Below are positions 7,089-16,106 of a stretch of DNA of 64,000 nucleotides, piece after piece (the first letter of the stretch is position 1; the number at the start of each line of letters is the position of its first letter). Made by a program: the position numbers and the translations under genes. The stretch is from contig CANQPJ010000004.1 in the NCBI GenBank assembly GCA_947625755.1, forward strand, positions 58,501-122,500. The letters are read 5' to 3'. This stretch comes from an uncultured Lachnospiraceae bacterium (lineage in GTDB: Bacteria > Bacillota > Clostridia > Lachnospirales > Lachnospiraceae). The notes under the pieces are model-generated. The model was not told the DNA's origin and made no database searches. It saw nothing but the letters and a program-made list of their open reading frames with translations.

Positions 7089-7979
7089 ATGCGGGAACAG
7101 ATAAAACAGCTCAAAGAAGAAATGAATACTTCAGAGGCGGTTGTAATCGGTGCAGGTGCAGGACTTTCGACTGCCACAGGATTTGCCTATGACGGGAAAC
7201 GGTTTATGCAATATTTTCCGGATTTCTATAGAAAATATCATTTTGAAAATATGTATGCCGGAGGCTTTTACCCATATGAGACGCTCGAAGAATATTGGGC
7301 TTACTGGAGCCGATATATCTGGGTAAACCGTTATATGGAATTGCCGGGGTCGGTTTATCAGACGTTGTACGACCTGATTAAAGACAAGGACTATTTTGTT
7401 ATTACGACCAACGTGGACCACTGTTTTCAAAGAGCAGGGTTTGATAAAAACAGACTCTTCTACACGCAGGGAGATTATGGATTGTTTCAGTGTAGCGCGC
7501 CATGTCATCAGGAAACCTATGATAATCGGCAGACGGTTATGGAAATGGTAAAGTCACAAGGATTTTCTATTGGTGATGATAATGAAATTGATATAGATGA
7601 CTTCTCAAAAATTCAGATGAAAATTCCGAAAAGTCTGGTACCAAAATGTCCAAAATGCGGGAAGCCTATGAGTATGAATTTGAGGGCTGATAGTACGTTT
7701 GTACAGGATAAGGGCTGGTATCGGGCAGCAAAAGCATATGAATTATATTTGAAAAATTATCAAAATAATAAAGTGTTGTTCTGGGAATTGGGAGTAGGTT
7801 ATAATACACCGGGCATTATTAAATATCCTTTCTGGCAGATGACGGCAGAAAATCCCAAAGCTGTATATGCATGTGTAAATTTTAAGGAGGCGTGTACAGT
7901 GACGGAAATAAAAGAACGCAGTATTGTAATAAATGCAGATATTGGAGAAGTGTTAAAAACATGGATGAGTGAAATATAG
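7089..7979 (+). CDS. SirTM-class sirtuin (macrodomain-linked protein ADP-ribosyltransferase)
   Basis: About 296 residues with a Rossmann NAD-binding start (VVIGAGAGLSTATGF, residues 17-31) and TTNVDHCF, both sirtuin hallmarks. The usual HG catalytic motif is replaced by YTQGDYG, and a zinc-binding pair survives in PKCPKCGKP. This combination marks class M sirtuins, which transfer ADP-ribose to protein (described on a lipoyl carrier, GcvH-L) instead of deacetylating. The macrodomain gene about 100 bp downstream supports this. The start at 7089 has GGAGG 5 bases upstream; an alternative ATG at 7077 adds four residues. In described operons GcvH-L and an LplA2 ligase are also present; neither is nearby here, so the substrate must be elsewhere or different. 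Confidence 0.85.
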   Translation: MREQIKQLKEEMNTSEAVVIGAGAGLSTATGFAYDGKRFMQYFPDFYRKYHFENMYAGGFYPYETLEEYWAYWSRYIWVNRYMELPGSVYQTLYDLIKDKDYFVITTNVDHCFQRAGFDKNRLFYTQGDYGLFQCSAPCHQETYDNRQTVMEMVKSQGFSIGDDNEIDIDDFSKIQMKIPKSLVPKCPKCGKPMSMNLRADSTFVQDKGWYRAAKAYELYLKNYQNNKVLFWELGVGYNTPGIIKYPFWQMTAENPKAVYACVNFKEACTVTEIKERSIVINADIGEVLKTWMSEI

Positions 7980-8082
7980 CACATTTTTCTGAAAAAGCTA
8001 AAAATATCGAAAACAAATATCCGGATTATCGAAAGGTAAATAGACAAAGTAGCGGAAATAAACACGCGAAAGGAAAACACAG

Positions 8083-8910
8083 ATGCAGGCAGAAAAGAGC
8101 AGTTATTTATTAAGAAGATTAATTGAAGAATCAACGCAGTTTCAGGACATTTCTATTCCACAGGATGAATATGAGAGACAGAGACTGATTCGTTCCCTGA
8201 TGAATATCCGTATGCCGAAACCCATTTCGAATGATCTGTTCACAAAACAGGATGAATACCTGCAGGAACTTTTAAAGGAAAAAGGGATTGTGGAATGGTT
8301 AGAAATTCCAACGGTGAAAGAGGCATATGGAAGTACGATGCCATTTGCCGATAAAATATCTATCTGGCAGGGAGATATTACCCGGTTAAAAGTTGGTGCG
8401 ATTGTTAATGCTGCCAATGCAAGACTGCTGGGATGTTTTGTTCCCTGTCATGGTTGCATTGACAATGCAATTCACACCGCCGCGGGAATGCAGCTTCGCA
8501 TGGAGTGTCATGAGATTATGAATAAACGCCGGAAGCAGTTTGGGAACGATTACGAAGAACCTGTAGGTACAGCAACGCTGACAAAGGCATATAATCTTCC
8601 CTGCGATTATGTTATTCATACAGTGGGACCGATTGTATACAACCGGGTTACAGACAATCTTCGCAGAGACTTACAAAACTGCTATAAAAATGTCCTAAAA
8701 TGTTGTGTAAAACATAAGATTCATACAGTGGCGTTTTGCTGTATTTCTACGGGAGAATTTCATTTTCCAAATGATGAGGCGGCAGAAATTGCACGAAAGG
8801 CGACAGTAGATTTTTTACAGACCAAATCCGGAGCGGGCATGGAACGTGTGATTTTTAATGTGTTTAAAGACGAAGATAAAGAAATTTATGAGTCAAAAAT
8901 AAGCAGATAA
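8083..8910 (+). CDS. Zinc-containing macrodomain protein (ADP-ribosyl hydrolase partner of SirTM)
   Basis: A 275-residue protein with an N-terminal helical extension (1-80) and a macrodomain. WQGDITRLKVGAIVNAANARLLGC (about 94-117) is the ADP-ribose-binding core. CFVPCHGCIDNAIH carries the Cys/His set typical of zinc-containing macrodomains, and STGEF near residue 223 closes the distal ribose site. These proteins remove the ADP-ribose placed by SirTM. The gene follows the sirtuin gene by 103 bp in the same direction and starts behind GAAAGGAAAACACAG. The last codons (AGCAGATAA) lie inside the acceptor stem of a converging tRNA gene. Confidence 0.87.
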   Translation: MQAEKSSYLLRRLIEESTQFQDISIPQDEYERQRLIRSLMNIRMPKPISNDLFTKQDEYLQELLKEKGIVEWLEIPTVKEAYGSTMPFADKISIWQGDITRLKVGAIVNAANARLLGCFVPCHGCIDNAIHTAAGMQLRMECHEIMNKRRKQFGNDYEEPVGTATLTKAYNLPCDYVIHTVGPIVYNRVTDNLRRDLQNCYKNVLKCCVKHKIHTVAFCCISTGEFHFPNDEAAEIARKATVDFLQTKSGAGMERVIFNVFKDEDKEIYESKISR

Positions 8911-8972
8911 CGGGAGTCGAACCCGCCTTTCCAGCTTGGGAAGCTGGCGTTCTACCGATGAACCATATCTGC
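8902..8972 (-). tRNA. tRNA-Gly (anticodon CCC)
   Basis: On the minus strand a full cloverleaf runs from acceptor GCAGATA to TATCTGC plus discriminator U. It has a D arm (GTTC...AGAAC), an anticodon stem CCAGC/GCTGG with loop TTCCCAA giving anticodon CCC, and a T arm with loop TTCGACT. The length of 71 nt is usual for tRNA-Gly without encoded CCA. The CCC anticodon reads GGG codons. It overlaps the end of the converging macrodomain gene by 9 bp. Confidence 0.93.
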
Positions 8973-8988
8973 ATTTCTGAATATAAAC

Positions 8989-9017
8989 ATTGTAGCACAG
9001 ATATGAAGGAAAGTGAA
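8989..9017 (-). promoter_or_regulatory. Promoter of tRNA-Gly
   Basis: On the minus strand, TTCACT (9012-9017) and TACAAT (8989-8994) are 17 bp apart and end 16 bp before the tRNA 5' end. The -10 is good and the -35 is weak. Confidence 0.45.
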
Positions 9018-9131
9018 GATGAAATATTGCTGTGTGGCGTTTGTCCTTGGCATATCCTATTGTCTGTTGCTGAAAAAATATGCATAGATATTCCAAATAT
9101 GTAAATTATAATAAAAAGGGGGATTTTGAAT

Positions 9132-9335
9132 ATGGATTGGGACATGGTTGTGTGTTATTGTATGAATATTACCAATGGACAAATAAAAGAAGCAGTGGAT
9201 AACGGTGCTACTACTTTGGAAGAAGTGCAGGCGGAGACCGGTGCGGGTACTGTATGCGGCGTGTGCATTGACAATGTACAGCAGTTAGTGGAATCACTGG
9301 TAAAAGAGCGGGATGAAAAAACAAATGAAAAATAG
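9132..9335 (+). CDS. BFD-like [2Fe-2S]-binding protein
   Basis: A 67-residue protein resembling bacterioferritin-associated ferredoxin and the BFD domain of NirB/NifU-type proteins. The four ligand cysteines follow the pattern CxC (CYC at residues 8-10) and CxxC (VCGVC), about 30 residues apart, with the helical ITNGQIKEAVDNGATTLEEVQ between them. BFD proteins bind a [2Fe-2S] cluster and pass electrons, for instance to release stored iron. The start is the ATG with AAAGGGGG about 8-10 bases upstream; a TTG at 9126 is less likely. It stands alone, so its redox partner is unknown. Downstream is a UPP synthase-like gene with its own ribosome site. Confidence 0.8.
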   Translation: MDWDMVVCYCMNITNGQIKEAVDNGATTLEEVQAETGAGTVCGVCIDNVQQLVESLVKERDEKTNEK

Positions 9336-9419
9336 ATATACAATTAAGCAGACATTGCACGGTGGCTATAGGTTTTGAGATGAAATACTGCCAATTACTG
9401 GTAGTATCAGGAGGGGAGT

Positions 9420-10043
9420 ATGAGTAAACAAAAATTGGAACATATAGGAATTATTCCGGACGGCAACAGACGTTGGGCAGTGGCAAATAAGATGAACAAG
9501 CAGGACGGATATGAGTATGGACTGGAGCCGGGGCGCAGACTCTTACGTCTGGCAAAAGAGAGGGGAATAAAAGAGGTAACGTATTATGGATTTACTGTGG
9601 ATAATTGTAAACGCCCCAAAGAACAGTTTCTGGCTTTCCAGAAAGCCTGTGTACAGGCAGTGGATATATTAACCGGAGAGGGAGCAGATTTGCTGGTTAT
9701 AGGAGACAGCGGCTCAAAATGTTTTCCAAAAGAATTACTGCCGTATACGACCCGGACACCGGTACATGGCGGAGGAATCCGTGTTAATATTCTTGTCAAT
9801 TATGGTTGGAAATGGGATTTATCCCATATGAAAAAAGATGGACGCCCGTATTCATGGGATATTTCGCGCATTGATTTGATTATCCGGTGGGGAGGCATGA
9901 GGAGGCTTTCCGGCTTCCTTCCGATTCAATCAGTGTACTCTGATTTTTATGTGGAAGACCATTTATGGCCCGACTATACAGATGATGATTTGTTAAAAGC
10001 ATTGGAATGGTACAGCAGGCAGGATGTGACATTAGGCGGATAA
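9420..10043 (+). CDS. Atypical cis-prenyltransferase (UppS-like)
   Basis: A 207-residue protein of the undecaprenyl diphosphate synthase family, which condenses isopentenyl diphosphate onto an allylic primer to make polyprenyl carriers. The catalytic N-terminal motif HIGIIPDGNRRWA is intact (Asp near residue 14), as is YYGFTVDNCKRP. The C-terminal substrate loop, normally RTSGE/RTGGExRxSNF, reads RWGGMRRLSGF, so the conserved Glu is replaced. It is also 35-45 residues shorter than typical UppS. It is therefore probably a specialised or degenerate paralogue, with the housekeeping uppS elsewhere. A GGAGGGGAGT ribosome site precedes the ATG. A terminator hairpin follows at 10110. Confidence 0.75.
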   Translation: MSKQKLEHIGIIPDGNRRWAVANKMNKQDGYEYGLEPGRRLLRLAKERGIKEVTYYGFTVDNCKRPKEQFLAFQKACVQAVDILTGEGADLLVIGDSGSKCFPKELLPYTTRTPVHGGGIRVNILVNYGWKWDLSHMKKDGRPYSWDISRIDLIIRWGGMRRLSGFLPIQSVYSDFYVEDHLWPDYTDDDLLKALEWYSRQDVTLGG

Positions 10044-10109
10044 AATTTTAAAGAATTTAACAAATTGAAAGCAGAGAGAGAATTAAATTATAACAGCAAA
10101 GCATAGACC

Positions 10110-10148
10110 AAAAACGGTTATCATATTGAAATATGGTAGCCGTTTTTG
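10110..10148. terminator. Bidirectional rho-independent terminator
   Basis: Hairpin AAAAACGGTTATCATA / TATGGTAGCCGTTTTT with a short loop, flanked by A-run and T-run. It separates the cis-prenyltransferase gene from the surface-protein gene. Confidence 0.8.
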
Positions 10149-10224
10149 TATAATAAAAAATAATTGGAAGGTCGGAAAATATTATGTTATTAACGAGAAA
10201 AAATATATAGAGGAGGATTTTGAT

Positions 10225-13173
10225 ATGAGGAAAAATCTATCAAAACTATTGTCAGCATTATTAACAGTGACAATGGTATTTTCGTCTGCGGTTTTTACAA
10301 ATATTTCCGTAAAAGCAGATATGACGATAGAGCAGATGGTTGCCAGTACGCAGTACAATCTGGCATTAAAGAAGAGAGTTCAAGTGGCGCCATCTTTGAA
10401 GGAAGGCAGTGCTTCGTATCTTACAGATGGAGTGTTTACACCGGGCGGAAACCATGCTGCTACTGCATTCGAAAAAGAGGGGAGTTATTATCAGATTGAT
10501 TTAGGAGAGGCATATGATTTATCAACACTGGATCAATTAGTAGTAGGGTATAAAGAAAAAAGTGATGGTGATACACCTGTTAAGGGATATAAAATACAGA
10601 TTTCTGCAAATGGACTTGACTTTACAGATGCTAAAACAGTACCGGGTGCACATGTAAAAGATGCATGTGAAAATAATAATTTGATAGAAGTAACATCACT
10701 ATCAGATGCGACAGGAAAAGTAGTCAGATATGTGAGACTATATTATCCTGATTCATATACATGGGGAATTCAGGTAACGGAAATTGCAGTATTAGATACA
10801 GATGGAAATGCCACAAAAGTTGAAGTAGAAAAATGCGATGATGCAGCAGGCGTTACTGTAACATCACCGGATTACAATACGATTAAATATAATATTCAGG
10901 CTGGTGAAAATCAGGAAGACTACAAATATATTGTATATTTGGAAAATGGTATAGAGGATAACATCATCGGATATGGTGTAGATGCCGGAAAAGATTATAT
11001 AGTTGAAAATGTGTCTTCCGGGATGTGGACGGTTAGAGTCATAGCATGCTATAACGGTGCTGCTTCAGAAGGAATTAAAAGTGAGAAAATTGAAATAGCT
11101 GAACTTGGCGATTTGTTTAATTCCAGTAGAAATATAGCAAATGCATATGCGAATACACATCCTGCAAGGATTGTTGAGATGAGTAGTATTTATGAAGGTC
11201 ATTCATTAGCTACAGCAACAGAAGGGGCATTGGATGGAAAAGCAAGTACAGGTGAAGGTTCAAGTGTAGCGATGAGGACAGCAGCGGGTTCTCCGCAGCA
11301 TTTTGTGATTGATTTGGGTGAATATTATACTCCACAGGAAATGCAGGAAGTGTTGTTGGCTTATACGAATGCGAATACTTATGCCTCTGATGTTAAAGTT
11401 GAATTTTCTCTTGATGGAAATCAATATACAGAAGTAGCAAATAAAAAGGGTTATATTTTCACATCAAACTCTTCAAATTCCTGTGCATATAACAGAGTAC
11501 CTTGTAATGAACTTGAAAGTTATACAGGCAAGGCTGTTAGATTTGTAAAGGTAACACTTTCCGGTGGAATAAGCAACTGGGGATATGTTATCAATGAAGT
11601 GGCTGTGATTGTCAATACGGATGAGCCAACAATTGTAGGTTCTAACATTTCGGAAGCGGCTGACATTATTGTAGATACATCTGATTTAGAGCGGATTACA
11701 TATTCCATTGTGGCTGGTGAGGGACAGGAAGATGCAACATATGTAGTCACTCTGGATGGTGAAAGAATTAATAGCGAAGCCAAGGCAGGCGTAGAATATG
11801 AATATGACGGTCTGGCAGCCGGGACTTATGAAATTAAGGTTAGTCATTTAGAAGACGGATGGCTGTCAAAAGGTATTGTAAAGAGTATTGTTGTAGATGG
11901 ATATATTAACTATGTACAAACATCATTAAATCTTGCATTAAAGAGTAAACATTCTGATGTTGTGGCAACAACGGAGGATGATAATCCAAGAAAAAATGAC
12001 CCTGATTACCTTGTAGGTTCACAGGATATTAGCGCAGGTGTTGGCGCACTAAATAATGGTGTCTGGACAGACTTCTCACATCATACAGGTTATTTACAGA
12101 CACGTCCTGATAGAGAACAGGCTACAATTATTTATGATTTAGGAAAAGAATATAATAAAGATGATATACATTCTGTCATTTCTATGTACGAGGGTACGGG
12201 AAATGCAGCTACAGAATATGAGATTTATGTATCAGCAACAGGAGAAGAGAATACATATGAAAAGGTATTCTATGTTAAAAATGCAAAATTTAAAACATTC
12301 CAAAATGATACAAGACCGGTATTCGGAAATGATGTATTAGATATGTCAGAATATACACAGGATACAGTCAGATTTGTAAAATTGCATATTATTACAGGTA
12401 ATTATAGAAGTTATTATAATCCGGATGGAAGTATAATGTGGGATGGAGCAGATGGATACCACTTGTGCGAACTTGCAGTAATGGGAAAGATAAGCCTTCT
12501 GCCGGAGGCTCCAAAGAATGTTTCTGTGGAATCACCGGAATATGATACTATTGTAGTAAAATGGGATGATATTGCTGATGAAAATGCAAAATATAATATT
12601 TATATGGATGGATATGTGATTTCATCTAATGAGCCTGCCGGTGTAAATGAAAAGACACTCAAAGTTGCAGCAGGGACACACAGGATTGCGGTCAGCGCTG
12701 TTGTTAATGGAATGGAACGCAGTTCCGAGGAGGTTACTGTAACAGTACAGACAGAAGTTACCACACCGGCGCCAACGGAAAAGCCGACACCTAAACCGAC
12801 ATCTAGACCAACACCATCGGGAACAACAAAAGGAGAAAGTGATAACCGGGAAACACCTTCCGTTCCAAATCCTACAAGTCCAAAAGTCAAAATACCGGGT
12901 AGGACAAAGATTACAAAAACAAAAGCTGGAAAGAAAAAAATTCTAGTGAAATTTAAGAGAGTAAAAGGAGCCCGGGGGTATAATATCCAATATTCCTTAA
13001 AGGCAAACTTTAAAAAGGCAAAAACAATAACGACAAAGAAATTAAGGGCAACCATTAAGAAACTGAAAAAGGGTAAGAGATACTTTATCAGAGTCCGGGC
13101 TTATAAGATTGTAAATGGCGGGAAGGTTTACGGACTTTACTCAAAGAAAGTAAAAAGTAAGAAAATTAAATAA
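10225..13173 (+). CDS. Secreted discoidin-domain surface protein with FN3-like repeats
   Basis: A 982-residue extracellular protein. It has an N-terminal signal peptide (MRKNLSKLLSALLTVTMVFS to about residue 31), then three discoidin / F5-8 type C-like modules, beginning near NLALKKRVQ, SRNIANAYAN and SLNLALKSKH. Each carries an IDLGE- or YDLGK-type core and a VRFVKL-type strand. FN3-like linkers (YNIQAGENQEDYKYIVYLENG and a similar one) separate them. A TPAPTEKPTPKPT linker leads to a very basic FN3-like C-terminal module. Discoidin modules usually bind glycans. No catalytic domain is evident. The start is the ATG with GAGGAGG upstream; a longer reading frame to 10126 crosses the terminator. 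The C-terminal module recurs in the GH81 protein. Confidence 0.8.
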   Translation: MRKNLSKLLSALLTVTMVFSSAVFTNISVKADMTIEQMVASTQYNLALKKRVQVAPSLKEGSASYLTDGVFTPGGNHAATAFEKEGSYYQIDLGEAYDLSTLDQLVVGYKEKSDGDTPVKGYKIQISANGLDFTDAKTVPGAHVKDACENNNLIEVTSLSDATGKVVRYVRLYYPDSYTWGIQVTEIAVLDTDGNATKVEVEKCDDAAGVTVTSPDYNTIKYNIQAGENQEDYKYIVYLENGIEDNIIGYGVDAGKDYIVENVSSGMWTVRVIACYNGAASEGIKSEKIEIAELGDLFNSSRNIANAYANTHPARIVEMSSIYEGHSLATATEGALDGKASTGEGSSVAMRTAAGSPQHFVIDLGEYYTPQEMQEVLLAYTNANTYASDVKVEFSLDGNQYTEVANKKGYIFTSNSSNSCAYNRVPCNELESYTGKAVRFVKVTLSGGISNWGYVINEVAVIVNTDEPTIVGSNISEAADIIVDTSDLERITYSIVAGEGQEDATYVVTLDGERINSEAKAGVEYEYDGLAAGTYEIKVSHLEDGWLSKGIVKSIVVDGYINYVQTSLNLALKSKHSDVVATTEDDNPRKNDPDYLVGSQDISAGVGALNNGVWTDFSHHTGYLQTRPDREQATIIYDLGKEYNKDDIHSVISMYEGTGNAATEYEIYVSATGEENTYEKVFYVKNAKFKTFQNDTRPVFGNDVLDMSEYTQDTVRFVKLHIITGNYRSYYNPDGSIMWDGADGYHLCELAVMGKISLLPEAPKNVSVESPEYDTIVVKWDDIADENAKYNIYMDGYVISSNEPAGVNEKTLKVAAGTHRIAVSAVVNGMERSSEEVTVTVQTEVTTPAPTEKPTPKPTSRPTPSGTTKGESDNRETPSVPNPTSPKVKIPGRTKITKTKAGKKKILVKFKRVKGARGYNIQYSLKANFKKAKTITTKKLRATIKKLKKGKRYFIRVRAYKIVNGGKVYGLYSKKVKSKKIK

Positions 13174-13186
13174 TAAAGATGAAAGG

Positions 13187-13222
13187 AGTCGTTAGGCAGC
13201 AAAATTGTCTAACGACTTTTTT
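13187..13222 (+). terminator. Rho-independent terminator of the discoidin protein gene
   Basis: AGTCGTTAG and CTAACGACT pair around a 13-base loop, followed by TTTTTT. Confidence 0.9.
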
Positions 13223-13306
13223 CGACAAAAAATTAAATTTATCACTATAAAATACTTATATTAAATGATATACTATTACGGAGAATGAAATACCGGGAGG
13301 TAAGAA

Positions 13307-14701
13307 ATGTTTTTATGTTCACCCACATTTATTTTAGGCTTTATGCCTTTAGCCATAATATTGTATTGGGTATTACCGAAAAAATATAATATAAGAAATA
13401 TTTTTTTAATCATAGCAGGATTACTTTTTTATTCCTTTGGAGATGCAAAGTACATTTTGCTGTTTTTCATGATGGCAGTCGCCGCTTACACTATAGCGCT
13501 TATATTAGATAGGTTAAAAAATAATCATATAAAACAGATATTTCTAATTATATCTTTAATAGTATTTATTTTGCTGCTGGCATATTTTAAATACTGGAAT
13601 TATTTTGTTCAAAATATCATTCACCGAACATCTCTGGCAGGAATTACAATGCCTCTTGGAATCTCTTTTTTCATATTCAAAGAAATCTCATACATAGCGG
13701 ATGTTTATAAAAACAAAATCAAAGCTGACAAAAATATATGTAATGTATTGGTTTATGTCTGCTATTTTCCACAGATTATATCAGGTCCTATTTCCAGATA
13801 CGAAGATGTCATAAACCAGATACGCAGCGCTTCATTTTCGGTGAATACCGTTGCCAAAGGTTTGAAGCGATTTAGCTTTGGCTTCTTCCAGAAGATGGTT
13901 GTTGCCGGTGCCATTGGAAAGTTTGTAGATGCGGTTTATGGATTAGACAATGCTGATTATAGTGTGCTGATTTGTCTGGCTGTGGCATTGTGCTACTCTT
14001 TACAATTACTTATGGACTTTGGAGGATATTCCAGTATGTCTATTGGACTTTCCACCATGATGGGGATACATATTCAAGAAAACTTTGATTATCCTTTTAT
14101 TGCAGAAAGTGTCAGCGAATTTTGGAGAAGATGGCATATTTCCTTATCTACATGGTTCAGGGATTATGTATATATACCATTAGGTGGCAGCAGATGTTCC
14201 CGGTTTCGAACATGTGTAAACAAGATGATTGTATTTATTCTGACCGGCATCTGGCATGGCTCAAGTATGACATTTTTACTTTGGGGATTTTTACACGGAG
14301 TTGCAGTTACTACAGAAGTCGTGGTAAAGAAGAGGCTTCCAAAAGTATTATCCCATATTGTAACGTTGATTTTTGTGGCTGTCACATTCAGCATTTTCCG
14401 GGCAGACAGTTTGGGGCAGGCTGGTGCAATTTTAAAGGGAATGGTGACATTCACAGGATTGAGCGCCAATGCGGCAGCAGTCATGTGGGGACAGTTCACT
14501 TTATACTTTGCGGTAGTAATTATATTGGCGCTGCTCTATTGCATACCAATGCAAAAAGTGATTTATAAGAGCAGAATAGGAGTTAAATATCAAAAAGTGA
14601 TTACTTTGGTACCGTATCTGATAAGTGTCCTGCTGCTATATATTTGCATTACCAAAATTGCGGCGGCTGATTACAGTCCGTTTATTTATTTTAAATTTTA
14701 A
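13307..14701 (+). CDS. MBOAT-family membrane O-acyltransferase (DltB/AlgI-like)
   Basis: A 464-residue polytopic membrane protein of the MBOAT family, which moves acyl groups (such as acetyl) across the membrane onto extracellular polymers. It begins MFLCSPTFILGFMPLAIILYW, as do Lachnospiraceae AlgI-like proteins. Conserved motifs are visible: FWRRWHISLSTWFRDYVYIPLGG with His277, and ILTGIWHGSSMTFLLWG with the catalytic His317. About 11 hydrophobic segments. The ATG has GGGAGG upstream. It is the first gene of an operon with the DHHW protein (9 bp gap), a lipoprotein and a transglutaminase-like protein. The pairing with a DHHW/AlgX-like protein points to O-acetylation of a surface glycan; the polymer is unknown. 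Confidence 0.9.
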   Translation: MFLCSPTFILGFMPLAIILYWVLPKKYNIRNIFLIIAGLLFYSFGDAKYILLFFMMAVAAYTIALILDRLKNNHIKQIFLIISLIVFILLLAYFKYWNYFVQNIIHRTSLAGITMPLGISFFIFKEISYIADVYKNKIKADKNICNVLVYVCYFPQIISGPISRYEDVINQIRSASFSVNTVAKGLKRFSFGFFQKMVVAGAIGKFVDAVYGLDNADYSVLICLAVALCYSLQLLMDFGGYSSMSIGLSTMMGIHIQENFDYPFIAESVSEFWRRWHISLSTWFRDYVYIPLGGSRCSRFRTCVNKMIVFILTGIWHGSSMTFLLWGFLHGVAVTTEVVVKKRLPKVLSHIVTLIFVAVTFSIFRADSLGQAGAILKGMVTFTGLSANAAAVMWGQFTLYFAVVIILALLYCIPMQKVIYKSRIGVKYQKVITLVPYLISVLLLYICITKIAAADYSPFIYFKF

Positions 14702-14710
14702 GGAGGCACT

Positions 14711-16084
14711 ATGAAGAAAAAAATATTATATTCCATTTATATTATATGTATGTTTGCAATGTGTCTCGTTCCTACGGTATTTACTTTGGTTCATAAGGAA
14801 AAAAATGAGCGTGAAGGAGATATGAAAGTACCGCAGCTGACAACAGCCGGAAAATTAAATATCAGCTATCTGGAGGATTGGGATGATTATTTTTCCAAGA
14901 CATTTACTTTTAGAAATGATTTGATTGCAGCTGATGCCGAAATTATGAAAAGCGTATTTGGGCAATCCAACAATGATAAAATCGTTGTGGGTAAAAAAGG
15001 CTGGCTGTTCTTTGCTGAAACATTAAATGACTATCAGGGAATCCCAACCATTACAAAACGAGGGGCGAATAATATTGCCAGAACCATAGAATTGATTCAA
15101 AAAGTAATGGAGGATAGTGGAAGTGACTTTATTTTTACCATTGCTCCGAATAAAAATTCTTTATACGGAGAGTATATGCCGGATAATATCAGAAAATTTT
15201 CAAACAGTAAAAATTATAATCTCGTAAAAGAGGTAATGAAAAATTACAAAATCAATTATTTTGATTTGTTTCAGTTTCTTGGCGAAAAAGATGAGGTATT
15301 GTACTGTAAAACAGATTCTCACTGGAATAATAAGGGAGCTGCCATAACCTGTACAGAATTAATGCATAGGTTAAATAAGCGGGGAACCGACTATAATGAA
15401 ATAAAACCGGAAAAGAAGTTTGATTATGTAGGGGATTTAGAGGAAATGTTATTTCCGGGCAGAACCAAGCCGGCAGAGGACAATTTCTATTTTGGAAATG
15501 AAAAAGATATTCATTATACATCTCTGTTCAAGGATGTGGAAGCAGTCTCCGTGGCAACCCAAAACACTGATAAAGAAGATGAAATAATGATGTTTCGGGA
15601 TTCTTTCGGGAATGCAATTATCCCATATATTGCAAATGAATATCAGACATGTACGTTTTCCAAAGCAATGCCATATAATTTGACCATAGCACAGCTCAAA
15701 GGTGTAGATGATGTGGTGATTGAAATTGTAGAGAGGCATTTGGATATGTTATGTAACGATGTACCTGTTATACAGATGCCGGAGAATAACAGTATAAAAA
15801 TAAACCACCCGATAAGGGATTTGCAGGGAGATTTGAAAATAGAGGAGCAGGAGGAGCAGTATTTTATTACCGGACATATACCGAAAAAATATGTTAGTGA
15901 CAATTCATTAATATATGTTATAATGAACGGTGGTGTTTATGAAGCATTTCCATGCAGCTGTGATGGGAAATACCATGATTATTCTTTTGGTCTTTATGTA
16001 GAAAAAACAGAAGACATTAACGATATTAAAATCGCAGTGAAACGAGATGGAAAAATTCATATTACAGAAAATAAAATAAAATAG
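14711..16084 (+). CDS. DHHW/AlgX-like SGNH-fold protein, O-acetylation partner
   Basis: A 457-residue membrane-anchored extracytoplasmic protein (N-terminal hydrophobic helix at residues 4-24). It has the AlgX/AlgJ-type SGNH signature: TDSHWN with Asp202, His204 and Trp205, and later MFRDSFGNAI, whose Ser is the expected nucleophile. Such proteins take the acyl group delivered by an MBOAT partner and attach it to an exopolysaccharide. The gene starts 9 bp after the MBOAT gene behind AAGGAGGC, so the two form one transcription unit. The C-terminal 110 residues look like a separate beta-rich domain, perhaps for glycan binding. Confidence 0.85.
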   Translation: MKKKILYSIYIICMFAMCLVPTVFTLVHKEKNEREGDMKVPQLTTAGKLNISYLEDWDDYFSKTFTFRNDLIAADAEIMKSVFGQSNNDKIVVGKKGWLFFAETLNDYQGIPTITKRGANNIARTIELIQKVMEDSGSDFIFTIAPNKNSLYGEYMPDNIRKFSNSKNYNLVKEVMKNYKINYFDLFQFLGEKDEVLYCKTDSHWNNKGAAITCTELMHRLNKRGTDYNEIKPEKKFDYVGDLEEMLFPGRTKPAEDNFYFGNEKDIHYTSLFKDVEAVSVATQNTDKEDEIMMFRDSFGNAIIPYIANEYQTCTFSKAMPYNLTIAQLKGVDDVVIEIVERHLDMLCNDVPVIQMPENNSIKINHPIRDLQGDLKIEEQEEQYFITGHIPKKYVSDNSLIYVIMNGGVYEAFPCSCDGKYHDYSFGLYVEKTEDINDIKIAVKRDGKIHITENKIK

Positions 16085-16106
16085 AAAAGAAACGAAGGAG
16101 AACAAA

